Shown here: piece after piece, positions 19,527 through 30,359 of the stretch
Numbering within the stretch: the first letter of the stretch is position 1
Layout of the letters: every line of letters starts with the position of its first letter
NCBI GenBank assembly: GCA_963575745.1
Contig: CAUYUJ010001373.1
Coordinates: forward strand, 1 to 64,000
Source of the DNA: Prorocentrum cordatum
Taxonomy: Eukaryota; Sar; Dinophyceae; Prorocentrales; Prorocentraceae
Reading direction: 5' to 3'
DNA length: 64,000 bases
Translations under genes and position numbers: made by a program
The notes under the pieces: generated by a model
Seen by the model: the letters and a program-made list of their open reading frames with translations, nothing else
Told to the model about the DNA's origin: nothing
Databases searched by the model: none

Positions 19527-19758
19527 AGCTCCTCCTCCAGCTTCTCGCCTCCTCCTCCTCCCCCTGCTCCTCCTCCTCTTCCTCCTCCTCCTCCTCCTGA
19601 TCATCATCATCATCCTCATCATCATTGATCTCCTTGACCGTACATAGAGAACCGCTTACGTCAGACTGCTTCCAGCGTATATTCTTGAGGTGATCACTGG
19701 ACGACAATAACAGAATTGCACAGTCTGCGTCGAACTGATCCGTGGGCATAACAAGCAA
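19525..19758 (-). CDS. possible exon with acidic repeat-encoded tail
   Basis: The minus frame encodes about 40 residues of ordinary composition (including MPTDQFDADCAILLLSSSDH, then LKNIRWKQSDVSGSLCTVKE) before running into poly-Asp/Glu from the triplet repeats. A TAG lies just upstream in frame, followed by GGCAGCAG that could serve as an acceptor. No family is recognised. It could equally be chance. Confidence 0.22.
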   Translation of the reverse strand: MLVMPTDQFDADCAILLLSSSDHLKNIRWKQSDVSGSLCTVKEINDDEDDDDDQEEEEEEEEEEQGEEEEARSWRRS

Positions 19759-19773
19759 AGCTGCTGCCTGCTC

Positions 19774-20340
19774 CTATCCCAATGGTGGCGGCGATGCTGA
19801 CTGTTGCACGTTCTTGTTTCTTCCTCCTCCACCGCAACCACGCTTCAGTCCCCAAGACTGGTTGACAGGGGGCAGACATCTACACAAGAGTAGACCCAGT
19901 ACCAGGAGGATCAGGACACCTGCCACAAAATCCTCACTGCCTGCATTTCCCACGGAACCCCAGAATTGAATTATTCGGATACCAGACACTGCCACCCACC
20001 ACCTGACATCGCATGCAGCGCGGCGTGGCGGCGGAAATCCTTCCCTGGTCAAACTGCATCGGGCGCCCCCTCGATTTTGTCGCACAGCGACGGAAACCTC
20101 GGCTCGAAACCCCGCGACCCGGGCTTCAAACCTCGAGCAAACGTGGCCACGGACATTTTCCTCCTTTTCCTTCTCTTCCGCCCTGCAGGAGGCCCATCTG
20201 GGCCGCCCGCCCGGCTGGGCCGCGCGGCGCGGGCTCTTAGAATCGCGGGAGGGCAGCCCAGCAAGTTGCGACCCGCGGGACACCCCCTTCCCGCGGCCGG
20301 GACCGTTTCGGTTGGCCCTCCTCCCCCTCCTCTTCCGCAT
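19774..20340 (-). other. single-copy island with a hydrophobic minus-strand segment
   Basis: A minus frame includes DFVAGVLILLVLGLLLCRCL, which would form one membrane-spanning helix. Upstream the frame turns Arg/Gly/Pro-rich. No start or splice border is convincing, and the plus strand is open over 19966-20376. Confidence 0.18.
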
Positions 20341-20349
20341 TCTCCTCCT

Positions 20350-21463
20350 GTTCCATTCCTTTTTCCCTATAAATAACTCCTCCCAGTCGCATCCCGAGCC
20401 CAGTTAGAAGGGCAGGCCAGACGTTTCGCCTGAGACTTCCTTACCATATATGATCATGAAACTTCGAGGTTGGCAACAGCTTCAGAGATGGAGGGCGGGT
20501 CGCTTCCAAAATGAGGCTATCGCCTTAGCGCCGCGCACACTCGTCTTCAACAGTTGTGGGACCTTCACGGATTGAGGGCGGGTGATATTCAAGATGTAGC
20601 TCTCGCCTTAGCGACGCACATTCGTCTAAAACCGCAGCAAGAGTTCTACGAATTGAAAGCAGGAGATGTTTGAAATGTGGTTCTCGCCTTAGCGCCGCGC
20701 ACATTCGTTGAAAAATTGGATAAGACTCACGGGTTGAAGGCGGGTGGTTTTCAACATGTAGCTCTCGCCTGAGCGTCGTGCACATTCGTCTTCAACATTT
20801 GGAGGAGCTTCACGGACTGAGGGCGTCTCCTTCTAAATGTGGCTCTCGCCTTGGCGCTGCGCACACTCGTCTTCAACAGCTGTGGGACCGTCACGGATTG
20901 AGGGCGGGTCGTTTTCAACATGTGGTTCTCGCCTTAGCCGCGCGCACACTCTTCTTGAACATGTGCAGGAGCTCCACGGACTGAGGGCGGTTCCTTTCAA
21001 AATGTGGCTCTCGCCTAAGCGCCGCGCACACTCGTCTTAAATCTTTGCTGGAGTGTCACGCGTTGAGGACGGCTCCTTTTCAAAGTGTGGTTTCCGCCTT
21101 AGCGCCGCGCACGTTCGTCTTAAGAAGTTGCAAGAGTTTCTCGCATTCCCATGTTCGACGTACCGGAAGCTGTTTCTGGAACGATTCAGGATTGTCAGGG
21201 CGTAAGAATTACGTTGATTCGCGGTGCTGGAATCCGAAGAACGATGTTCTAGCACGATTCGGGATCGTCAAGACGCAACAGACAAGATGATTTGTGGCGT
21301 TGAACCTCCGAGGATGGCGCTTTGGCACGCTTCTGGATCTTCGGACGGTTGTCTCCCAACGGGGCACTTCCCTGAGTGGAATTAAACCCTCGTGGGGACC
21401 TGTGAAGCGGGAGATTGGAGGGAGGGTTCATTCCAACATCGTTGCTAAGGTCGTAGGTTTAAA
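20350..21463 (+). repeat. composite repeat block R1 (85-bp then 75-bp units)
   Basis: Begins with a CCCTATAAATAACTCC region and CGTTTCGCCTGAGACTTCC, then about eight 85-bp units (CACGGATTGAGGGCGG, CAACATGTGGCTCTCGCCTT, AGCGCCGCGCACA, TCGTCTT), then 75-bp units (GGATTGTCAGGGCG, CGGTGCTGGAATCC), and ends near AACATCGTTGCTAAGG. R2 at 21895-22845 repeats this order. Confidence 0.8.
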
Positions 21464-21894
21464 ATGGTTCTCCTCCTCCTCCTCCTCCTCCTCCTCCCCC
21501 TCGTCGCCCCCCGCCCCTTCCGGGCAACCAGCCGCGACAGCGGCGGCCGCCGAAGAGGCAGGTACGACATATCTCGGGAGGTGGCGCGGGAGCCTGCCTC
21601 CCCTTCTGAGGCCGGCGCCGCCACGTCGCCAGGCCTTCGCGCCGCGGGCGGGGGGGGAGGGAGGGAGGGAGGGAGGGAGGGAGGGAGGGAGGGAGGGAGG
21701 GGGAGGGAGGAGAGACGAGAGGGAGGGAGGGAAGGAAGAGGAGCAAGGAGTCCTCCTCCTCCTCCTCCTCCTCCTCCTCCTCCTCCTCCTCCTCCTCTTT
21801 CCTCCTCCTCTTGCTCCTCTCCTCGTCGTCGTCCTCCAACTCCTCCTCCTCCTCCTCCTCCTCCTCCTCCTCCTCCTCCTCCTCCTCCTCCTCC
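21464..21894. repeat. CTC and GGGA tracts between the composite blocks
   Basis: CTC triplets at 21470-21500 and 21750-21894, with a (GGGA)n tract at 21655-21740. A GC-rich piece lies between them. Confidence 0.9.
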
Positions 21895-22845
21895 ACTCCA
21901 TTTCCTTATGATCTCTCACTGCCGCACCCCGAGGCCAGTTTTTACGGCGGGCCGGGCGTTTCGCCTGAGACGTCCTCACCATCCATGACCCTGAAGCTAA
22001 AAAATCTACAACAACTTCACGGATTGAGGGCGGGTGCTTTTCAAAATGTGGCTCTCGCCTTAGCGTCGCGCATATTCGTTTCAAACAGCTGCAAGAGCTT
22101 CACGGATTGAGGGCGGGCGGTTTTCAAAATGTGTCTCTCTCCTGAGCGTCGCGCACATTCGCTTTAAACAGCTGCACGAGCTTCACGGATTGAAGGCGGG
22201 TGGTTTTCAAAAGGTAGCTCTCGCATTAGCGTCACGCACATTCGTTGTCAAACTTTGCAAGAGCTTCACGGGTTGAGGGCGGTTCCTTTTCGGGATGCGG
22301 CTCTGGCCTCAGCACCGAGCATATCCGTCTTAAAACTTTGCGAGAGCTTCACGGATTGAGGGCGGTTCCTTTTCAATATGTGGTTCTCGCCGTAGCGCCA
22401 CGCAGATCGTTTTCTATATCTGCAAGGGCTTCACAGATTGAGGGCTGTTATTTTTCAAAATGTGGCTCTCGCCTAAGCGCCGCGCGCATTCGTTTTAAAT
22501 GTTTGCCAGAGTTCCACGGATTCCCATGACCAACGTACCAGAAACGGCGTTTTGGAAAGATTGCGGATTATGAGGGCGCAACAGATACTCTCATTCGCTG
22601 TGTTGAAGCCCAAGAATGGCGTTCTGGCACGATTCAAGATTGTCAAGACGCAATTGTCAGGTTGGTCCGTGGCGTTGGAGTCCCGAGGATAATGTTTTGG
22701 ACTGCTTCAAAATCTGCAAACGGTTGTCTTCCAGCGAGGCAGTTCCCTCGATAGGCATGAATCGTTGTAGGGGCCTATGAAGAGGGAGTTTGGAGGGAGG
22801 GTTTCTGAAAACATCGTTGATGACTCTTGCGTTTACACTGGTCCT
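21895..22845 (+). repeat. composite repeat block R2
   Basis: Same head (GGGCGTTTCGCCTGAGACGT), about six 85-bp units, two or three 75-bp units and the AACATCGTTGATGACTC end as R1. It too is followed directly by a CTC tract. A fragment of the head plus one 85-bp unit is at 48063-48130, and the head alone is at 55905-55945. Confidence 0.8.
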
Positions 22846-23515
22846 CCTCCGCCTCCTCATCATCCTCCTCCTCCTCCTCCTCCTCCTCCTCCACCTTTAT
22901 CCCTCCCTCGCACATCCCTCCCTTCTTCCCTGCTCTCATATCCCTCCCTCCCTCCCTCTCAAATCCCTCCCTCCCTCCCTCCCTCATCCTCTTTCCTCCT
23001 CGTCCTCCAGGAGTCCTCCTCGTCCTCCTGGGGGACGAGGAAGAAAGGGGGCGAGGAGGGCAGGGGGAGGGGCGGAGAGGGCCGCAGCAGTGGCCTCGGC
23101 GCTCCGGCGCCGCGGGGCCAGGCGTTGGGACGGGCCCCAGGGAGCGCTCGGCCCCGTCTCCCTCCTCCATCCCTCCTCCTCCCTCCCCTGCCTGCTACAT
23201 GACCCCTCCTCTCCACCCCCCTTCTCCGTCGCGCCCCCCCCCCCCCGCCCGGGGGCTCCTGCCCGTCTTCCTGCGGTTCCTCCTCTTCCTCATCCTCCTC
23301 CTCCTCCGCCTCCTCCCCTCCTTCTCCTACTCCCCCTCCTCCTCCTCCTCCTCCTCCTCCTCCTCCTCCTCCTCCTCCTCCTCCTCCTCTTCCTCCTCTT
23401 CACCCTCCTCCCTCATCCCCTCCTCCTCTCTCGCTTACCCCTCCTCCTCTTTATCCCCCCTCCTCCCCCCCCCCTCTGTCTCCCTTCGCTTTCCCCCATC
23501 CGAATCAAACTGAAG
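22846..23515. repeat. CTC/CCCT tracts with a GC-rich centre
   Basis: CTC at 22846-22900 and 23280-23470, CCCT at 22900-22990, and a GC-rich single-copy piece at 23030-23170 in which no gene is evident. Confidence 0.85.
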
Positions 23516-23955
23516 GTTTTCGAAAGGATTTCAAGAGGCCCCAGAGAGCTCCAATATGCTTCATTAGATCATACTCCTTCACGCGGAGTCGCTGCTCTGG
23601 CGCAGTGGCGGGGCTTGCCGCAGGCACCTGGATAGGTTGTACCACATCGCATGCGCCACATCGACTACACGTCCAAAAGGCAAGAGAATACTGTTCGGCG
23701 CCCACGCTGGCAAACAAGTGTGATACACACAATCCGCTACACAGTCTAAACGTTCGCTGACCCGTGGACGTGGAGATGTGCAGCTTGCGACCGGACCGCT
23801 TACTGAAATGCTCAGAGCTTCTTGCCGGACCAGGCTGCCCCACCAACGCGCAGCTCTGCCCCACACCATGCCAGCTCGATGCCGACGGAGCAGCGCCGCC
23901 CTTGCGACACCCCGCGCGCAAGGCTGGAACTGGCCAGGACTGGAAGCAAGGTGAC
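23516..23955 (-). other. single-copy island, possible exon
   Basis: The minus strand is open for 150 codons (23505-23957) and in a second frame from 23955 to a TGA at 23812. The second frame joins an open upstream frame if the TIR element at 23964-24352 is removed. The plus strand also has an open frame from 23764. No family is recognised. Confidence 0.22.
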
Positions 23956-23963
23956 ATCTGGGC

Positions 23964-24352
23964 TTATGTTGTCCCCGTCCTACTTAAGGACCGCATCCCA
24001 GAAATAATTTCGAGCACCCAGAAAAGTGTCAAAGGAGTGTCGAAACAGTGTCGAAACAGCGTCGCAACAGTGTCGCCCAGGGCCCGGCCCGCGATAACCC
24101 TTGAGTTTCGGTACCTGTTTGGGCGCTCGAAATTCTTCCTGGTGGTCAAGGCTAAAGTAGGCTGGAGCATCATAAATCGGGGATGGACAGACCCCCCTTT
24201 AGTAAAACGTGGTTTAGTGAAAACGACCCGAGGCCCAAACCTGGCGGGCGCAGGCCTGGAAAATAACGGCCACGGCGCCCTCTCGAGAACCGAAAACGGA
24301 CAATTCACTAATCGACGTGTCACTGTTGGGGGTTCCCTCCGCCCCCGAATAA
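23964..24352. mobile_element. short TIR element, TTATG family, copy 1, with nested insertion
   Basis: Left end TTATGTTGTCCCC; right end, inverted, TTATGATGCTCC. The interior (ACTTAAGGACCGCATCCCAG, AAATAATTTCGAGCACCC, repeats of GTGTCGAAAC) matches 50137-50337. An exact 8-bp direct repeat, ATCTGGGC, flanks it at 23956-23963 and 24353-24360 once the element nested at 24177-24348 is allowed for. No coding capacity. Confidence 0.85.
24177..24348. mobile_element. nested short TIR element, GGGGATGG family, copy 2
   Basis: Ends TCGGGGATGGACAGACC and, inverted, TCGGGGGCGGAGGGAACC. The interior matches 1777-1943. The duplicated target ATAAATC (5-7 bp, ambiguous because TC is shared with the TIR) is at 24172-24178 and 24349-24355. 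The sister TTATG element at 50137-50337 has no insertion at this point. Confidence 0.85.
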
Positions 24353-24360
24353 ATCTGGGC

Positions 24361-24959
24361 CCGCCCCCGCGTGCACAAGGCCGAGCTCGGCAGCAAGGGC
24401 AGCCCAGCTCAGCGGGCCCCGGGTGTCCTCTCGGAGAGGCGGCGCACGTGCCCGACCACGCGCTCCAGGAAGCTGTGGAAGACCTCCCGGTCGTCCTCCG
24501 GGTTCAGAGGCTCCTCGGGGAGTCCCCGCCTCCAGGGGGAAGACCGAGGAGGAGGAGGAGGAGGAGGAGGACGAGGAGGAGGAGGAGGAGGAGGAGGAGA
24601 AAGAGAAAGAGGAGGAGGAGGAGGAGGGGGAGGACGAGGAGGAGGAGGAGGAGGAGGAGGAGGAGGAGAAAGAGAAAGAGGAGGAGGAGGAGGACGAGGA
24701 GGAGGAGGAGGAGGAGGAGGAGGAGGAGGAGCGCTCGCGCCGACGCCCCGCCCTCCGAGCCCGCCCCCGGGGCTCCCCGACGCAGCGCCGACGGGCGCCG
24801 ACAAAGACGAGGCTGTGGCGCGCCCGAGGAGCCAAGAAGGACCTGTCAGGGGCAGGCCACAGACTGCACGGGGGCAGCCTCCCCCTGGGCTGCGGCAGAA
24901 GGGGGAGAAAAGCAACGGAGGTATAGAAAGAGAGGTAAAGAGAGAGAGAGAGAGAGAAC

Positions 24960-24990
<31 letters not shown>

Positions 24991-25300
24991 GGGGGGGATG
25001 AGAAAAAGAGAAAAAGAGAGAGAGAGAGAGAGAGAGGGAGAAAGAAAGAAAGCGTGAGAGACAGAGAGGAAGAAGCGCAAGCCTTCCCTGTTGAGGCGAT
25101 TTCCCCCTACTGCAGATCGCCCCGTCGGCATCTCGGAGATTGGGGGCGAGCACAAAGAGTGACCTAAAACCAGGCACTCGGCCTCGGCTTCACTTCGTGC
25201 TGCACGCGGGCGAGGCCGAGGCTGCGCTGGGGCGACGACGCGTCGGCCAGGACTACGGCACAGCCCGGCAGCAACTCTCTGTCCCCGTGCCGCGGGACCC
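24361..25300 (-). CDS. possible multi-exon gene fragment, product unknown
   Basis: Several minus-strand islands have codons ending mostly in G or C and ordinary protein composition: near 25300-25165 (ELLPGCAVVLADASSPQRSL), 25175-25115 (SLFVLAPNLRDADGAIC), 24895-24735 (ARHSLVFVGARRRCVGEP) and 24540-24430 (NPEDDREVFHSFLERVVGHV). GA- and GAG-rich tracts separate them and could lie in introns. Possible acceptors include CCCCTGACAG near 24845. The frame changes between islands, so splicing or decay is required. The plus strand is partly open too. No family is recognised. Confidence 0.3.
24541..24732. repeat. (GAG)n tract
   Basis: GAG with GAA and GAC triplets, between two coding-looking minus-strand islands. 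Confidence 0.95.
24934..25062. repeat. (GA)n tract
   Basis: GA dinucleotides with A and G slips. Confidence 0.95.
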
Positions 25301-25317
25301 GCGGGGCGCCCCCGCGG

Positions 25318-25425
25318 TCGTCCCGTGGGCTGTTCCGTGGGCTGTCCTGCGGGCTGTCCGTGTGGGACGTCCTGTGGGCTGCCCCGTGGGTTGTCTCGTG
25401 GCTGCCCCGCGCGAGGGGCAGCGAC
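25318..25425 (+). repeat. GTGGGCTGTCC minisatellite, short array
   Basis: About nine 10-13 bp units (CCGTGGGCTGTCC and variants), the same family as 30778-31500. Confidence 0.8.
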
Positions 25426-25429
25426 ATGT

Positions 25430-25760
25430 AAATCGGCATGTATGTGTATATATGTATGTACACACGTAAACACATGTGGATATATATATATATATAGGCA
25501 TGTGTGTATACATGCATCTTTGCATACATGCATGTATGTATGTATGTGCGGAGTTAAGTATGTGTATATGTATGTGTATATGTGCGTATGCATGTATGTA
25601 TGTATGTATGTGTGTATGTATGTGTGTATGTATGTGTGTATGTATGCATGTATGTATATATGCATGTGGAGGTGTGTATTTGCATATAAACACGAATCTA
25701 CATACATATGTATAGTGCATATATGTCTAAATACATACATACATACATACATACATACAT

Positions 25761-25795
<35 letters not shown>

Positions 25796-26085
25796 TACAT
25801 GCATGCATGCATGCATGCATAAATACATGCATACATACATGCATACGTACATACATATATACATATATACATACAGACATGCATACATTCCGATCTAAAG
25901 ACATACATGCATACAAACATACATACATGCATACATGCAATCATACATACATACATGCATACACACATACACAAATACATACATACATGCATCATAGATA
26001 CAGCCATACATCCATACATGCATACATATATGTATACATAAACATATTTGTGTATATACATATACAGATGCATATGCATATATAT

Positions 26086-26118
<33 letters not shown>

Positions 26119-26205
26119 GACATAGACATGTACATGTTCATTGTCATCTATATACACATATACATGCACATAAACATATACATATACACAAATGTGTGTA
26201 TCTAA
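25430..26205. repeat. ATGT/CATA tetranucleotide arrays
   Basis: TGTA/TGCA words on the left half and CATA/CAGA/CATG on the right, with short TA runs near 25475, 26080 and 26095. The long Tyr/Met/Cys or His/Thr/Tyr frames across it come from the repeat. Confidence 0.95.
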
Positions 26206-26390
26206 ATGCGTGTGTGGTTGTATCCGCGACCGTGTCTAGAGGCACGAAGTGGAGCGCTCCCCTGGCTTATGGAGCTATCTCTACTCCACATTCAATCTGG
26301 AAACTTGCTCACTAGAGGCAGGGAGCCCAAAATCCCAAGTCGTTTTGCCGGTGGCCCGCGCTCCCGCGCAATCCCGGGCTTCCTTCCAGG
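26206..26390. other. single-copy spacer
   Basis: No repeat or supportable gene was noticed. Confidence 0.35.
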
Positions 26391-27965
26391 ACTTGTCCAA
26401 AGGCAAGAGGCCCCCCATGACGGGCCAAGAGGGCCCCAAAAGACCCCCAAGACGGTCCAAGATGGTCCTGAGTCGCCTCAAGATAGCTCCAAGAGGGCAG
26501 AGATTGCCGACAGACGGCTCAAGAGGCCCCAAAGGCGCCCCAAGAGGGCTCCCCAAGGGGGCCCAAACATGCCCGAATAATTGGTTGCCCGCATGTTTTT
26601 TGAAAGATGTTTATACTCTCGCCTTTTCTAGCTTTCGTCGCTCCAAGACGGCCCAAGAGGCCCACAAGATCGCACCAACACGGCCCAAGAGGCCCCCAAG
26701 AGCGCCCCCAGACGGCCCCAGATGGCCCCAAGACGACCCAAAAGGCCCCCACAACGGCCCAATAATGCCCTAAAGGGGGCCCAAGCGAGGCCCCAGAGGG
26801 GGAACACGAACCGACATCTCGAGCCGTGTTCGGCAGGATGGCCACCGAGACCGCCAGCAGCCTCCCCACACGAGCTCCGGGAGGCCCCCCAGGACAGCCC
26901 AGATCAGGCCCCGAGAGGCCCCGAGCAGACACCCGAGAGGCGCCCAGGACAGCCCAGATCAGGCCCCGAGAGGCCCCGAACAGACACCCGAGAGGCGCCC
27001 AAGACAGCCCAAGGCCGAACCCAACAGGCTTCACCTGCGGCCCAGGAGCGGCGGCTGGACAGGCCAAAGGCCACCGGAGACGCGTGCACACCGACTCCGC
27101 CAGGCCCCGCCTGCCGGGGGTTGGGAGAGGCGAGTGAGACATGTGGCTGTCCCCACATATCCCCCCTGCCCCCCTCCACAGGGGTCCAAAACCCCGTGCA
27201 GGAGGGGGGTAGGCAGGCTCGCCAACGCACTCTGGGGTTTCTCTGGAGCCTCCAGGAAGCCCCAAAACAGCCCAAGAGGGCCGAAGCAGAGCGCCCAGAC
27301 AGTCTAAGAGAGCGTCGAGACGGCCCAGTGTAACCCCGCGACGGTCGGAGAGTGCTTCAAGACAGCCCACGGGGTCACCCGGACGGCCCAAGAGAGCTCC
27401 AAGAGGCCCGCCGAGAGGACCACAAGACGCAAAATTCGCCCCTCAGGAAAACGTACAATTTCGACATCCCCGCCTTTTTCGTCTTGACAGCGTCCAATGC
27501 GGCCCAAAGGGGCCCCAAATATCGTCCCAAGAGGGCCCATGAGGTCCCCAGGAGGGCCCGAAGACCGCCAAGAGGGTCTACGAGGGCCCCAAGACGGCCC
27601 CAGGAGCCCCTCAGGCGGCCCACGAGGGCCCGAAGAAAGTCCCAAACATAAAAATACGGACTGACACCCCGAACCGTTTCCCCCCGTCATGGCCCCAGAT
27701 GCCCCCCAGAGACCCCTGAGGCGCCCCTAAGAGGCCCCTAAGATGCCTCCGAGAGGACCCCAAGAGGCTCCTTGAATGCCCCCAAGAGGCCTCAAAAGGC
27801 AACCAGATGCCTACAACAAGCCTCAAAGAGGTCCCTGAGAGTGATTTCAAGAGACACTCATATGCATCCTAAAGGCCGCCAGCCCGACGAGCCCACCAGG
27901 AGCCAACATAACGCCACCCAGAGCCTCCACCAAAGGCCTCCTAGAAGCACTCAAGCAGCCCCGTG
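26391..27965. repeat. degenerate CCCAAGAGGCCC minisatellite region
   Basis: Words such as CCCAAGAGGCCC, CCAAGACGGCCC and CCCCGAGAGGCC recur every 10-21 bp through most of the span. A near-exact direct repeat (AGACAGCCCAGATCAGGCCC) lies at 26895-27000. More complex pieces occur at 27025-27230 and 27440-27500. No gene is supported. Confidence 0.75.
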
Positions 27966-27989
27966 ACAAACGCCAACAGCCCCTATGAT

Positions 27990-28090
27990 TCCTTCCTCCC
28001 TCCCTCCGCCCTCATCCTTCCCTCCTCCTCCTCCTCCTCCTCCTCCCCCTCCTCCTCCTCCTCCTCCTTCTACTCCTCCGCCTCCTCGTC
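27990..28090. repeat. (CTC)n tract
   Basis: CTC with CTT triplets. Confidence 0.9.
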
Positions 28091-29065
28091 CTGCACCCTC
28101 GCAGGCGTGATAAAAAAACACTCACCCACTGCAGCTCCAACATAGCCTGCCGAACTTTCTTGACGTCGTTACTCCGCTGGGGGTCCGCGGAATGGCGTGA
28201 ACCACTTGAATCCGCCCGCCCACCGGGCTAAGGGGCGTGTGGGACTTAACTACAGAGCTTTAGCCCCCCTTTTTCCCCCCCCGGAAGCCTCCGCCATTCC
28301 GCCGCCCGGCTGCGGCAATGCCCTTTTTCGGTTCCCAAAACGGCTCCACGACGGCGTCCAAGACAAGCTCGATCTTGGTATCGTTCTGAAGACGCTGCCG
28401 GGGCGCCTGTGGGCTCCATTTCGGCCCCGTCGGGGCCCCTTCTTGGCCTCCAATATCCGCTCCCGGAGCCATCGACAGCGCCTCTTTGGCTCATTCTCGC
28501 CGACACGTGGCGATGTCAACAAAAATGGCAAATACTATGGCTTTGGCCTGATTTCGGCTTCCCCGGGGCTGTCCAGGACGCTGCTTACAGTTGACTTCCG
28601 GGCTCGCGTGCGTCATTTTTGATAACTCCCTTTTGTTCGCCGTTTTTGGGCGCGCTCCGGGGTCCATTTTGGACGCTGCGGGGCCCATGTTGGGCCGCAA
28701 AACGGACTGCAAACCAGGTCAGACCCCGCCCGGTTTTTACTGCAAGACGGACGCGGTTGCGACCCAACGCGGAAGCGCTGTCACTTGAGCCACCCTGGGC
28801 GTCCCCCAGAGACTCGGGGCCTTCTTAGCCTCTTTTTGGGCCCTTTTCGGGTTCCTCTTCGGCCCTTCTTGGCGCCTTGCCGGCCGGATCACCGCCAGGG
28901 CAACCGTCGGGGCAACCAACCGCTCGGGCAACCGCCGAGACTAGCAACGGGAAAAGAATCCGGGCAACCGTCGGGACAAGCACCCAGACATCTACCACGG
29001 CACACCTCGGGCCAGTAATCTGGTCAGCCATTGGAGAACCCACTCCAAGAGCCACCTTCCCTGCC
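28091..29065. other. GC-rich island without a recognised gene
   Basis: A plus frame of 141 codons (28197-28622) and minus frames over the same bases are all open with ordinary composition. Loosely repeated GGGGCCCATTTTGGACGC words suggest a degenerate repeat and not a gene. 28880-28960 has repeated GGGCAACCG. Confidence 0.3.
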
Positions 29066-29262
29066 ATCGGATCAATCGACTGCGCAAGCGCGACAAAACC
29101 ACGAGACTGCCACGCCACCGTATGACACAAGCCCACCACGGGAGCATGCCGCCTTCCCTACCATCGGATCAGTCGACTGCACAAGCGCGACAGAACTACG
29201 GGAATGCCACGCCACCGCATGACACCAGCCCACCACGGGAGCATGCCGCCACTGACACCTGC
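29066..29262. repeat. tandem repeat, about 98 bp, two copies
   Basis: Two units with ATCGGATCA(A/G)TCGACTGC, AAGCGCGACA, TGCCACGCCACCG and GCCCACCACGGGAGCATGCC, a few substitutions apart. Confidence 0.85.
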
Positions 29263-29695
29263 TGACGCCCGCACACCGACACAAAACGCTGCGCGCCCAC
29301 TCACGTATCTCAGACATCGGGCGCGCGTGACACCCGATGCGGACCTATTGCTGTCTTGCCCCGCTCCCCCGCCTCGCCGTCGTCAGGGGGGGCACAGAGC
29401 CCTCAATGCAGAGGATGTCTAGACCGAGATCGAGGACAACGACTGCGGGAGGAAAACGTTTTCGAGACATGGCGCCAGCAGATCGTGCGACCCGTCGACA
29501 TGACGCCGCACCGTTCTGCCGACCGAGTCGCAAGCCTCGCCCATAGGCGAGACCTTCAAAAAATGCCCGTCTACAGTCGCAACCCCCGGCGCACCCCGCC
29601 CAAGACCACCCCGCCCGCCTGCGTGGAAGCCCTTGCGCTCGGCTCCGCATGCTGAGCCGCGCGGCTGCGGATCAACAAGACCTCAGCAGCATGCG
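29263..29695. other. GC-rich single-copy stretch
   Basis: Open frames occur on both strands (29356-29655 plus, 29345-29650 minus). No motif and no dispersed copy were noticed. Confidence 0.35.
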
Positions 29696-30010
29696 GGAGC
29701 TCAAGAGGAGCCCAAAGAGCCCTCAAGACGGCCCCAATAACGCCCAAGGGCGGTCAAACATCGGCCCAAGAGGGCTTCAAAAGGCCACTTTGAGGGCTCC
29801 AGAGGGAGAGGGCGTCAATCGGGGACCCCGCCCCTCGTGCGACCGATGGCCTCCAAGGAGGCCCCAAGAGCTCCTCCTCCGAGGCTCCAGAGGGCCCCCA
29901 AGAGAGCCCCAAGAGAGCTCAAAGACCCCCAGGCTTCCCGAAAGAGCACCAAGAGGACCCCGAACCATTCAGAGGAGCCCCAAGAGGTCAACGACGGAGC
30001 CTCAGCAGCA
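29696..30010. repeat. degenerate CCCAAGAGGCCC minisatellite, second region
   Basis: The same 10-20 bp words as 26391-27965. Confidence 0.7.
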
Positions 30011-30017
30011 CCCCGAC

Positions 30018-30320
30018 AGGCCCCCCAGAGAGCAACGTCAACAGCAGAAGCACCACCAGCAGCGGCAGCACCACCACTGCGACCAGCGCCAGCAGCAGCA
30101 GCACCACCACCACCACCACCACTGACAACAGCAGCGGCACCACAAGCAGCAGCAGCACTAACACCGGCACCATCAGCACCAGCGCCAGCAGCGCCAGCAG
30201 CAGCAGCAGAAGTAGGACCAACAGCAGCAGCGGCACCCGCACTGCACCGTACCACCAGCAGGAGCGACAACAGCAACACCAGCAGCAACACCAGCCGCAG
30301 CACCACCATCACTAACAGTA
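30018..30320. repeat. CAGCAC/CAG triplet array
   Basis: CAG, CAC and GCA triplets in constant phase. Frames are Ala/Pro, Gln/His or Ser/Thr homopolymers. Confidence 0.9.
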
Positions 30321-30359
30321 GCAAGTACGACAAACCTACTGTCGAACAGCCAAGAGGCA

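Noticed and set aside
17937-19625. 562-codon minus-strand open frame
   Set aside because: It is almost wholly GAT/GCT triplets, which cannot contain stops in that phase. No complex domain and no convincing start.
23590-23650. tRNA gene suggested by TGGCGCAGTGG (A-box-like)
   Set aside because: No B box at the right distance and no cloverleaf pairing.
24409-26169. 586-codon minus-strand open frame
   Set aside because: It runs through ATGT/CATA, GA and GAG arrays and reads as low-complexity protein. Only the short islands at 24.4-25.3 kb are kept as candidates.
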